Positions 1-6,410 of a stretch of 11,055 nucleotides of DNA are shown one piece after another. Positions within the stretch are counted from its first letter, which is position 1, and each line of letters opens with the position of its first letter. The position numbers were made by a program, and so were the translations under genes. Under the pieces are notes generated by a model. The model was not told the DNA's origin. It saw only the letters and a list, made by a program, of their open reading frames with translations, and made no database searches. The stretch spans positions 1-11,055 of the forward strand of contig JAKBJA010000020.1 of the NCBI GenBank assembly GCA_021836225.1, written 5' to 3'. The stretch is from Pseudomonadota bacterium (GTDB lineage Bacteria; Pseudomonadota; Gammaproteobacteria; Burkholderiales; Thiobacillaceae).

Positions 1-68
1 TCATCCGGAAATAGCTTGGGCGCCTTCGGCTTCTTGGCCTTCTTTGTCGTACTCATCAGTGCAGTCAT
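1..68 (-). CDS. 5' end of a lysine-rich protein, cut by window edge
   Basis: Reading leftward, an ATG opens a frame of 22 codons that stays open to the edge. The visible residues begin MTALMSTTKKAKKPKAPK and continue LFPD. The cluster of lysine, alanine and proline is typical of a flexible basic tail, as on nucleic-acid-binding proteins, but the fold is out of view and no function can be given. An AAGGG ribosome binding site lies seven bases before the first ATG, which favours it over the in-frame ATG four codons later. The gene is divergent from the AAA+ ATPase operon and shares its upstream region. Confidence 0.6.
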   Translation of the reverse strand, partial: MTALMSTTKKAKKPKAPKLFPD

Positions 69-178
69 GGTGTTTCCCTTTCGGTATCATCTCATGACCT
101 CTGGCACACAAAATTCCTGACAGGCTCGTGATCGATCGACGAAACCACCTTATCAAGGGTGGGACTCGATTCAGTGAA

Positions 179-206
179 AGGGTCGCGGAAGTACGTCCCT
201 GACCCT
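179..206. repeat. Six-base inverted repeat with 16-base spacer
   Basis: AGGGTC at 179-184 is answered by GACCCT at 201-206. It directly precedes a stronger hairpin at 209-236. The pair resembles the palindromic, REP-like intergenic elements of GC-rich Proteobacteria, but a single copy is visible, so this is only a suggestion. Confidence 0.35.
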
Positions 207-208
207 AT

Positions 209-236
209 CCGGCAATCCCCCTTCGGGGGTAGCCGG
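209..236. repeat. Strong GC-rich hairpin in the divergent intergenic region
   Basis: CCGGC at 209-213 pairs with GCCGG at 232-236, and CCCCC at 217-221 pairs with GGGGG at 225-229 around a TTC loop. A small internal loop (AAT opposite TA) separates the two stems. No T-tract follows on either strand, so it is not a standard intrinsic terminator. It could be a REP-type palindrome, a protein-binding site, or a transcript structure between the two divergent genes. Confidence 0.6.
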
Positions 237-252
237 TGCCCGGCCCTACATG

Positions 253-275
253 CCGTCGACTCATGTTGTCGACGG
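253..275. promoter_or_regulatory. Perfect 8-base dyad upstream of the AAA+ gene
   Basis: CCGTCGAC at 253-260 and GTCGACGG at 268-275 form a perfect inverted repeat around a 7-base spacer, 41 bases before the ATPase start codon. The size and place fit an operator for a dimeric repressor, or a leader hairpin. No T-run follows, so it is not a terminator. A related but imperfect copy lies at 3907-3929, at the end of the operon. Confidence 0.45.
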
Positions 276-316
276 TGCCTCGACAATTCCAATAAACACA
301 TACGGAGATCATCACG

Positions 317-2419
317 ATGGCCATCAAAATGCGCATGAAAAGAAAACAGGCCTTCCCCGCGTCCGAAGAGGCCGACAAATCCTACGAGGCGCTGATTCGC
401 CTGTGGATTCTTCGCCTGCTCGTTCCGCTCGGCGAGAGCCGCGAGTTCATGTCGTCCTTCGGCTACGCGAACGACTATCTGGCGCACTACCTCGGTCTCA
501 CACCTTCCAACGAGCAGTTCGACATGAAGGTCGCGATGACGGAACTGCGCAAGCAGCACGCCCAGGCGGAGCGTCGCCGCAACTCGGCGGCGCTGCCCGA
601 GATCCTGGCCCGCAACATTGCGCGCTACAGCGAGCTGATGGGCTGGAGCAAGGCCGACGAGGCGGTGATCGCCTTCACGGTGCTGATGTACGCGGATCCG
701 CGCCTTGAGACTGCGTGCTCTTCGATCGGGAACGTCACAACCGCCAAACTGATCGCCTTGCTGAGCGGCGTCCTCGACATCGACCGCGACGCAATGCGGA
801 ACAGCGTTATGCCGAAGTCCGGCCTGTGCGAATCGGGTTTCATCAAGGTGGACATGAGCACGGCGCGAGACCTGGTCTGCAAGCTTGAGATGCTGTCCGA
901 CGAAACCTCTGATCGCCTGCGCTACGTGGACGGAGACCCCTTCGAGCTGCTGCGCGACGTGATCACCCCGGCCGCGCCGGCCGAACTCGGTCTCGATGAT
1001 TTCGCCCACATCAAATCGACGCTCGACGTGCTGCAGCCCTATCTCGCACGCTCCGTCGACAGCAAGGCACACGGGGTCAACGTGTTCATCCACGGCGCCC
1101 CCGGGACGGGCAAGACCCAACTTGCGCTCGCGCTGGCGAAGGAACTGGGTTGCGACTTGTATGAGATCTCGTCGCAGAACGAGTCCGGCGACGGCATCAA
1201 CGGCTACGGCCGCCTGCGCGCGCTTCGCGCAGGCCAGAGCATGCTGCGCCAGCGCCGCGCGCTGATCCTGTTCGACGAGGCCGAGGACGTGTTCGACGGC
1301 GGCTGGACGCATCTTCGCGAGAAAGGCTCGGCCCGCTCGCAGAAAGCCTGGATGAACCGCCTGCTCGAGACCAACACAGTGCCTGTGATCTGGCTGTCGA
1401 ACAACGTCGAATGCATGGACGCCGCCTTCCTGCGCCGTTTCGATATCGTGCTGGAAATGCCCCTGTTGCGCGGACGCCAGCGCGAGCGCCTGCTCGACGA
1501 GGCGTGCGGCGACCTGATCGACGCGAGGACCCGCACTCGCCTGGTCGAGGCGCGCGGGCTGGCGCCTGCGGTCGTGCGGCGCGCGGCCCGCGTGGTGCGC
1601 ACCATCCAGGACGTCCTGCCGGCGAACCGCACCAGCGCCGTCCTCGAGCAACTGATCGAGAGCACGCTGGAGGCGCAGGGCCACGGCGGATTGACGACCG
1701 GCGATGCAGCCGCGTTGCCGCCGAGCTACGACCCGCGCCACATCGCAGCCGACGTGGACCTGGCGCAGGTGTCCGCCGGAATCGTGCAGGCCAAAACTGG
1801 CCGCATCTGCCTCTATGGCCCGCCGGGCACCGGCAAGACCGCGTTCGGCCGCTGGCTTGCCACGCAACTCGACGTGCCGCTGTACGCCAAGCGCGTGTCG
1901 GACATCGTCTCGCCCTACGTGGGGCAGACCGAGCGCAACCTGGCGCGCGTGTTTCGCGAGGCCGAACTCGACGGCGCCGTGCTGCTGCTCGACGAGGTCG
2001 ACAGCTTCCTGCAGGACCGCACGCGTGCCCAGCGCTCTTGGGAGGTGACCGCCGTCAACGAGATGCTGACGCAGATGGAAGCCTACGCCGGGGTGTTCAT
2101 CGCCTCGACCAACCTGATGGACGGCCTCGACCAGGCTGCGCTGCGCCGCTTCGACCTCAAGGTGAAGTTCGGCTACCTGCGCCCCGCCCAGGCGTGGGAC
2201 CTGTTCGAGGTGCACTGCGCGTCGCTTGGCCTGCCCGCCCCGGATGCCTCCGCCCGCGCCGCAGTCGAGTGCCTGGCCACCCTGACGCCGGGCGATTTCG
2301 CCGCGGTGGCGCGCCAGCATCGCTTTCGCCCGGTCGACAGCGCTTCCGCGCTGATCGCCGTGCTGGAAGCGGAATGCAGCATCAAGAAGGACAGCCGCAA
2401 GGCCGTTGGTTTCATCTAA
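317..2419 (+). CDS. Double AAA+ ATPase (tandem AAA family protein)
   Basis: This 700-residue protein carries two complete AAA+ modules after a helical N-terminal region of about 240 residues that I do not recognise. Module 1 has Walker A GAPGTGKT at 260-267, Walker B LILFDE ending at E321, sensor-1 asparagine N362/N363 and arginine finger residues R373/R374 in LRRFD. Module 2 has Walker A GPPGTGKT at 501-508, Walker B LLLDEVD at 556-562, sensor-1 N599 and R610/R611 in another LRRFD. Both modules therefore look able to bind and hydrolyse ATP. Tandem AAA+ proteins of the Cdc48/FtsH-like clade usually form hexamers that remodel or unfold protein partners. No signal peptide or membrane segment is seen, so it should be cytoplasmic. 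The ATG follows GGAG at 304-307 with nine bases between. The nuclease gene starts 17 bases downstream and is probably co-transcribed. The substrate is unknown. The N-terminal region may be the partner-recognition domain. Confidence 0.93.
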   Translation: MAIKMRMKRKQAFPASEEADKSYEALIRLWILRLLVPLGESREFMSSFGYANDYLAHYLGLTPSNEQFDMKVAMTELRKQHAQAERRRNSAALPEILARNIARYSELMGWSKADEAVIAFTVLMYADPRLETACSSIGNVTTAKLIALLSGVLDIDRDAMRNSVMPKSGLCESGFIKVDMSTARDLVCKLEMLSDETSDRLRYVDGDPFELLRDVITPAAPAELGLDDFAHIKSTLDVLQPYLARSVDSKAHGVNVFIHGAPGTGKTQLALALAKELGCDLYEISSQNESGDGINGYGRLRALRAGQSMLRQRRALILFDEAEDVFDGGWTHLREKGSARSQKAWMNRLLETNTVPVIWLSNNVECMDAAFLRRFDIVLEMPLLRGRQRERLLDEACGDLIDARTRTRLVEARGLAPAVVRRAARVVRTIQDVLPANRTSAVLEQLIESTLEAQGHGGLTTGDAAALPPSYDPRHIAADVDLAQVSAGIVQAKTGRICLYGPPGTGKTAFGRWLATQLDVPLYAKRVSDIVSPYVGQTERNLARVFREAELDGAVLLLDEVDSFLQDRTRAQRSWEVTAVNEMLTQMEAYAGVFIASTNLMDGLDQAALRRFDLKVKFGYLRPAQAWDLFEVHCASLGLPAPDASARAAVECLATLTPGDFAAVARQHRFRPVDSASALIAVLEAECSIKKDSRKAVGFI

Positions 2420-2436
2420 TCGAATCGAGGTCAGAC

Positions 2437-3930
2437 ATGAGTGGATTGTCCAAGACGCGCATCCAGTACCACCGGCAGTGCCCCCGCCGCCTGTGGCTGC
2501 AGGCCTATCGCCCGCAGCTCGCCGAAATCGACCTGGCCATACAGCGGCAGTTCGACATCGGCAACCGGGTAGGTGAGATCGCCCGCTCGTTCCATCCGGA
2601 CGGCGTGCTGATCGACGTCACCGAACGGGCCCAGCAGCTTGCCGACACCGCGGCGGCTCTGGCCGGCTCGCCCCGCCCCGTCTTCGAGGCCACCTTCGAA
2701 GCCGACGGCGTACTGGTGCGCGCCGACCTGCTGCTGCCGGACGCCGGCGGCTACCGGCTGGTGGAAGTGAAATCGGCCACCACGGTGAAACCCCACTACC
2801 TCGACGACGCCGCGATCCAGGCCTGGGTCATGCGCAAGGCCGGCATTCCCGTCACGCGTGTCGAGGTCGCCGTGATCGACACGTCCTTTACCTATCGGGG
2901 CGACGGCGACTACGCCGGCCTGCTGAAGCACGTCGACGTGACCGTCGCCACCCGCGGCTTCGAGTCGCAAATCCCCGGCTGGGTGAGCGCGGCACGCGAT
3001 ACCCTGGCCAGCAAGGAACCCTTGATTGATACCGGTGACCAGTGCCAGAAGCCCCATCGCTGCCCGTTCTTTGCCAGCTGCGCTCCGAGACGGCTGGCCG
3101 CAGAGCGGGCCCACTATCCGGTGGAGATCCTGCCGCATGCAGACGAACTCGCCATCGACCTTCGTCTCGAAGGCTACGACGACATGCGCGAGGTCCCGCT
3201 TCACCGGTTGAAGAACCCGATCCACCAGCGCATCCAGCGTGCGTGCGCGAGCGGCCGCTACGAACTGAGTCCCGAGGCGCAGGAGGAGATCCGCCCCCAG
3301 CCCTACCCGCGGCACTACCTCGACTTCGAAACGATCAATCCCGCGGTCCCGGTCTGGCCGAGCACGCGGCCGTACCAGCAGATCCCGTTCCAGTGGTCGT
3401 GCCACGTGGAATCGAAGAACGGCACCGTCGAGCACAAGGCCTTCCTCGCCTCTGGCGACGGCGACCCGCGCCGCGCCTTCGCCGAATCGCTGGTCGAGGC
3501 GCTTGGCGCAACCGGCACCATCTTCGTCTACAACGCCGGCACCGAGCGCAGCCACATGCGGCACCTGGCGCTGTGCTTCCCCGACCTGGCCCCGGCACTC
3601 AATGCAGCGATTGCCCGCATCGTCGACCTGCTGCCAATCGCCCGCCAGCACTATTACCACCCGGACATGCGGGGTTCCTGGTCGATCAAGGACGTGCTGC
3701 CGACGATTGCCCCCGAACTGGCGTATGACAACCTCGAAGTCGGCGACGGCACGCAGGCCATGCGGGTCTTTGCTGAGCTGATGGATCCGGCCCTGCCGGA
3801 TGCGCGCCGAAGTGGCCTGCGTGAATCCCTGCTTCGCTACTGTGAGCGGGACACCCTGGCCATGGTGAAGGTGGCGCATTTCTTCGAGAACGGCGTGATC
3901 CGGAAGCCGTCGACACGTATTGTCGAGTGA
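2437..3930 (+). CDS. DUF2779 nuclease with Cas4-like N-terminal domain
   Basis: The 497-residue product joins two nuclease-type domains. Residues 1-220 look like a Cas4/RecB-family PD-(D/E)XK domain: D97, then E110-V-K112 as the catalytic core, Q128 in a following helix, and one early cysteine (C15) with a late trio C203, C209, C215, the usual layout of a Cas4 4Fe-4S cluster. Residues about 290-490 match DUF2779, an RNase H-like DEDD exonuclease fold: LDFET with D296 and E298, YNAGTE near 365-370, D397, and YCERDT with D472. Cas4-type enzymes cut or resect DNA ends and DEDD domains are usually 3'-5' exonucleases; which substrate this protein uses is not known. All expected acidic residues are present. 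The start is the ATG six bases after GAGG at 2427-2430. The same frame is open far upstream inside the ATPase gene, but that part is only a shadow. Spacing implies an operon with the ATPase. Confidence 0.92.
   Translation: MSGLSKTRIQYHRQCPRRLWLQAYRPQLAEIDLAIQRQFDIGNRVGEIARSFHPDGVLIDVTERAQQLADTAAALAGSPRPVFEATFEADGVLVRADLLLPDAGGYRLVEVKSATTVKPHYLDDAAIQAWVMRKAGIPVTRVEVAVIDTSFTYRGDGDYAGLLKHVDVTVATRGFESQIPGWVSAARDTLASKEPLIDTGDQCQKPHRCPFFASCAPRRLAAERAHYPVEILPHADELAIDLRLEGYDDMREVPLHRLKNPIHQRIQRACASGRYELSPEAQEEIRPQPYPRHYLDFETINPAVPVWPSTRPYQQIPFQWSCHVESKNGTVEHKAFLASGDGDPRRAFAESLVEALGATGTIFVYNAGTERSHMRHLALCFPDLAPALNAAIARIVDLLPIARQHYYHPDMRGSWSIKDVLPTIAPELAYDNLEVGDGTQAMRVFAELMDPALPDARRSGLRESLLRYCERDTLAMVKVAHFFENGVIRKPSTRIVE
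3907..3929. repeat. Imperfect copy of the 253-275 dyad
   Basis: CCGTCGAC, a 7-base spacer and GTCGA recur here with the same geometry as at 253-275, matching 18 of 23 positions. The right arm is degenerate. The site lies within the last codons of the nuclease gene, so coding constraint and the frequency of GTCGA in GC-rich DNA may explain it. It is listed because the two copies bracket the two-gene operon. Confidence 0.25.
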
Positions 3931-3970
3931 AGAGAGACACTGCTGCTCTTAATTTGAAGCGGCCAGATCC

Positions 3971-3980
3971 GAAGATCTTC
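3971..3980. promoter_or_regulatory. Ten-base perfect palindrome upstream of sel1 gene
   Basis: GAAGATCTTC is a perfect palindrome centred about 31 bases before the Sel1-gene ATG. It could be a small operator. Short palindromes arise by chance, and no clear -10/-35 pair is visible beside it. Confidence 0.25.
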
Positions 3981-4006
3981 CACCACACCACTCAACGGAG
4001 CACATC

Positions 4007-4942
4007 ATGCTGCACACAAAAGAAGAGTACGCCGCGCTGGAAGCCAAATACCACCCCGCAGCGGAGCAAGGAGACGCCGAATCGCAGTTCCAACTCGGGA
4101 CGCTGTATAACAGCTACGCCCCAGGAACCGACAGAAAAGAGCGCAAGACTGAGGCCCTGAGGTGGTTCCGGAAGGCAGCTGAGCAAGGTCACGTTGAAGC
4201 CCAATACTGGACAGGTCTCTATTACCGGCATGGCCTGAATGTTGTTGCCGAGAATCAAGCTGAGTCAGATATCTGGTTCAGCAAGGCTGCTGCACAAGGC
4301 CATACGGGAGCGATGCGGTACCTCGGTCGGTATCGTGAGGCTGCCGACCTTGGGGATCCACGTGCTCAGTACCAGTTGGGCGATCAATCGATCGAAAAGG
4401 ATCCCGCCGAAGCAATGAGCTGGTACCTGAAGGCGTTCAACAATGCAGATATCCTTGATGGGTGGGCCTCAACCGCTGGGGAAGCCGCCCACCAAATTGC
4501 AAAGATGTACGAAGAGGGCATAGGCGTTCCCAAGAATGACGAAACTGCCTTGTCCTGGCTCTTCAAAGCTGCCGAGAAGGGCGATCCGGAAGCGCCCTGG
4601 GACATCGCAAGACGATACGCGAAAGGAATTGGCGTCCCCAAGGACACTGCGGTCGCTGCGGAATGGTATGTCGAGGCCGAATCGCGAGGACAGGATTTTG
4701 ACTGGCAAGACCTGAAGAAAATTTGTGACGCGCGAGGCCTCTCGCTTGAGGAAATGCTCGCGGCGTATCGCAAGGCTGCCGAGACCTGTGAAGTATGGGC
4801 GGAGTATCTGGGGGATTTGTACGAATACGGATACGGAGTCGTCCCCCCGGACGAAGTCGAGTCTCAGAAATGGCGCCGGAAAGCGGCCCTGGGGTTTTCA
4901 GGGTTTCTCGCAGACGTCGAGACCGAAGGGGGAACACACTGA
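4007..4942 (+). CDS. Sel1-repeat (SLR) protein, soluble
   Basis: The 311-residue protein is mostly Sel1-like repeats, a TPR-related helical-hairpin repeat that serves as a scaffold for protein contacts. Typical repeat signatures are AEQGDAESQFQLGTLY, RKAAEQGHVEAQYWTGLYY, EEGIGVPKNDETA and AKGIGVPKDTAVA, with WF/WY-x-KAA helices between them. About six repeats can be counted, some degenerate. There is no signal peptide or membrane segment, so unlike many secreted SLR proteins it is probably cytoplasmic. GGAG at 3997-4000 sits six bases before the ATG. The gene has clearly lower GC and more A-rich codons than the operons on both sides, which suggests separate acquisition. It follows the nuclease gene by 76 bases and could be transcribed with it, but a dedicated terminator follows it. 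Its partner is unknown. Confidence 0.9.
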   Translation: MLHTKEEYAALEAKYHPAAEQGDAESQFQLGTLYNSYAPGTDRKERKTEALRWFRKAAEQGHVEAQYWTGLYYRHGLNVVAENQAESDIWFSKAAAQGHTGAMRYLGRYREAADLGDPRAQYQLGDQSIEKDPAEAMSWYLKAFNNADILDGWASTAGEAAHQIAKMYEEGIGVPKNDETALSWLFKAAEKGDPEAPWDIARRYAKGIGVPKDTAVAAEWYVEAESRGQDFDWQDLKKICDARGLSLEEMLAAYRKAAETCEVWAEYLGDLYEYGYGVVPPDEVESQKWRRKAALGFSGFLADVETEGGTH

Positions 4943-5005
4943 GTCACTGCACTTTGAAGCGGCTCAAGTAATGGGAGTAGATCGAGTCGAGTTGGTCACT
5001 GCACT
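4943..5005. repeat. Direct repeats downstream of the sel1 gene
   Basis: GTCACTGCACT occurs at 4943-4953 and again at 4995-5005. In addition TTTGAAGCGGC at 4953-4963 repeats the same 11 bases found at 3953-3963, upstream of the sel1 gene. The second pair brackets the gene exactly 1000 bases apart. Repeats of 11 bases are expected by chance in a window this size, so only their placement is notable. Confidence 0.4.
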
Positions 5006-5009
5006 CCCC

Positions 5010-5035
5010 CCGGCCTTCTCGGCCGGTTTTTTCTT
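5010..5035 (+). terminator. Intrinsic terminator after sel1 gene
   Basis: CCGGCC at 5010-5015 pairs with GGCCGG at 5021-5026 around a TTCTC loop, followed by six T and then CTTC. This is a textbook Rho-independent terminator for rightward transcription. It ends the Sel1 transcript and isolates the following envelope operon, which must have its own promoter in the next 170 bases. I see only a weak TATAAG at 5062-5067 there, with no convincing -35 box. Confidence 0.9.
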
Positions 5036-5196
5036 CTGGATGGCCAACTAAATACCTTGGTTATAAGGCCCCGCGCCGAAGCCGCGCGAATCCAGTTAAG
5101 CCCGCCGACACATCCTGTCAACCCGACTGCCATGCTGTCTCCAACGTGAACGCCAGCCGAACGGCCTGGCCTCGCGTGCCCAGCACCTTGTCCATC

Positions 5197-5201
5197 AGGA
5201 G
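5197..5201 (+). promoter_or_regulatory. Ribosome binding site fixing the 58-aa start
   Basis: A perfect AGGAG lies six bases before the ATG of the 58-aa gene. It is the main reason to call that short frame a gene and to reject the longer overlapping frame that begins at 5146. Confidence 0.7.
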
Positions 5202-5207
5202 ACACAC

Positions 5208-5384
5208 ATGGCACTCATGCACACCTATTCCGTATTCCTCGTCCGCGTCGAGTCGAGCGCCGGGCCGTTGTCTAACCTTCGCATCGACGTTCGCGCACCC
5301 GACAACGAAATGGCCAAACGGACGGCGGCGGCCCAGTTTCCCGGCTATCGCGCATCGAGCGCGTCGCGCGTGCTCGGCGGGTAA
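5208..5384 (+). CDS. Small 58-aa protein, first gene of envelope operon
   Basis: The product runs MALMHTYSVFLVRVESS to SASRVLGG. It alternates short beta-like stretches (TYSVFLVRV, LRIDVRA) with a probable helix (NEMAKRTAAAQF) and ends in a PGYRASSASRV strand, a pattern of a compact beta-alpha-beta domain. There is no signal peptide, transmembrane helix or cysteine. I do not recognise the family and cannot assign a function. The strong AGGAG site and GC-rich codon use support translation. The next gene starts four bases after its stop, so the two are probably translationally coupled. Confidence 0.72.
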   Translation: MALMHTYSVFLVRVESSAGPLSNLRIDVRAPDNEMAKRTAAAQFPGYRASSASRVLGG

Positions 5385-5388
5385 GGTC

Positions 5389-5754
5389 ATGCCGCGTCAT
5401 CCCGATCACCCCTGCGACAAGCCTGGTGCGCCGAAGAATCGAACCGAGCAGTTGGTCGAGACCTTCACCCAGCAGATGCGAGAAACCTATGCGCTGCTGG
5501 GCAAGACGCTGATCCCCCTGATGGAGGACAAGCCCGAGGACATCGACACGCTCGTCGAGCTGGGCGGCGTGTACGAGCAGCTGGGGTGCATGCGGGAGGC
5601 CGTAACCACGTACGAGCGGCTGCGGCAGCTGAATCCCGGCCGATTGCCAAAGCGTGCGCAGGCGTTTCTCGATCAGCATCGCGACCTCATCGGCTCCGAA
5701 GCAGACAACGCGCCCGCCACACCACCTGAATCAAATGAAGGAGAACGCACATGA
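5389..5754 (+). CDS. TPR-like 121-aa protein
   Basis: The predicted 121-residue protein has a polar, proline-rich start, a helix around residues 20-45, then one clear tetratricopeptide-type unit (DIDTLVELGGVYEQLGCM and REAVTTYERLRQLNPG), followed by one more helix and a disordered acidic tail. TPR units bind partner proteins. There is no signal peptide, so it should be cytoplasmic. The ATG was chosen because GGTAAGG overlaps the stop of the upstream small gene just before it. The same frame is open back to 5146, but that would overlap the 58-aa gene entirely and lacks a ribosome site. Its stop overlaps the start of the lipoprotein gene in an ATGA, which implies coupled translation. Confidence 0.82.
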   Translation: MPRHPDHPCDKPGAPKNRTEQLVETFTQQMRETYALLGKTLIPLMEDKPEDIDTLVELGGVYEQLGCMREAVTTYERLRQLNPGRLPKRAQAFLDQHRDLIGSEADNAPATPPESNEGERT

Positions 5755-6410
5755 AAGCACTGATCGTGACCATTCTGGCCCTGGCTTTGGCCGCCTGTTC
5801 CTCCACCGGAAGCAAGCAGGCAAATCATCCCGATCCGGTCATCAAGCCTGACGCAGCTGCCTCTCGGCTTGCCGAATCAGCTTTTGACGGGTCCAGCGGC
5901 ACGCTGAGCCTGGTGTTCGACGACCAGGGCAACTGGGTGAAGATCACCAGCAAGGGCACAGCCAGCCTGAGCGCGGATACCCCGTCCGGGCGCGAGACCG
6001 CGCTGATGATCGCCACCATGCGCGCGAAACGCACGGTTACCGAGTTCCTCAGCAACGACGTCAAATCAACCAAGACACTGACCCGGGTTGCCCGCAGCTA
6101 CGCGCGGGCCTTCCAGTCGGAAGAGACCGCGGACCCCGGTGCGTCTACGAGCAACCTCGACCCCGACGCCATGGACGACCTCGATATCGACACCAAGGGC
6201 GCCCACACCGAGAAAGCCCGCCAGGCCCAACGCCTCGCCACGATCCTGACCGAGCGCATCCAGGACAATAGCGCCGCCATTCTGAAGGGGGCCTATGTCA
6301 GCCTCCGTGCTTTCGAGGGCGAACAGGTGATCGTGGAACTCACCACCACCCACCAGTCCATCGCCGCGGCGCATCAGGTGTCGGGAATGATGCGCGGGGC
6401 GCTCAAATGA
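5751..6410 (+). CDS. LPP20-like outer-membrane lipoprotein
   Basis: This 219-residue protein begins with a type II signal peptide: MK, a hydrophobic run, and the lipobox LAAC with C16 as the lipidated residue. Serine at +2 favours sorting to the outer membrane by Lol. The mature part has a beta-rich segment (SGTLSLVFDDQGNWVKI, KGTASLS), then long helices (ETALMIATMRAKRTVTEFL), an acidic linker near 125-145, and a final beta segment (YVSLRAFEGEQVIVELTTT). The order of strand, AR-rich helix and strand resembles LPP20/FlgP-type lipoproteins; the match is by eye. AAGGAG at 5738-5743 supports the start. The gene overlaps both neighbours by four bases (ATGA), and the next gene is also exported, so the pair may form one envelope complex. 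Confidence 0.88.
   Translation: MKALIVTILALALAACSSTGSKQANHPDPVIKPDAAASRLAESAFDGSSGTLSLVFDDQGNWVKITSKGTASLSADTPSGRETALMIATMRAKRTVTEFLSNDVKSTKTLTRVARSYARAFQSEETADPGASTSNLDPDAMDDLDIDTKGAHTEKARQAQRLATILTERIQDNSAAILKGAYVSLRAFEGEQVIVELTTTHQSIAAAHQVSGMMRGALK

Noticed and set aside
209..236. Hairpin as an intrinsic terminator
   Set aside because: No T-run follows on either strand.
92..2320. 742-codon open frame on the minus strand opposite the ATPase gene
   Set aside because: It mirrors the third-position GC bias of the real gene, has a composition rich in R, H, V and A, and no domain or ribosome site.
1411..2436. Upstream extension of the nuclease frame
   Set aside because: It overlaps the second AAA+ module in another frame and is arginine/proline-rich noise; the ATG at 2437 has a GAGG site and begins the Cas4-like domain.
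2431..3879. 482-codon minus-strand frame opposite the nuclease gene
   Set aside because: Another GC-driven shadow; the plus-strand frame carries all the catalytic motifs.
5146..5388. Upstream extension of the TPR-like gene
   Set aside because: It would overlap the 58-aa gene fully, lacks a ribosome site and reads as low-quality S/T/R-rich sequence.
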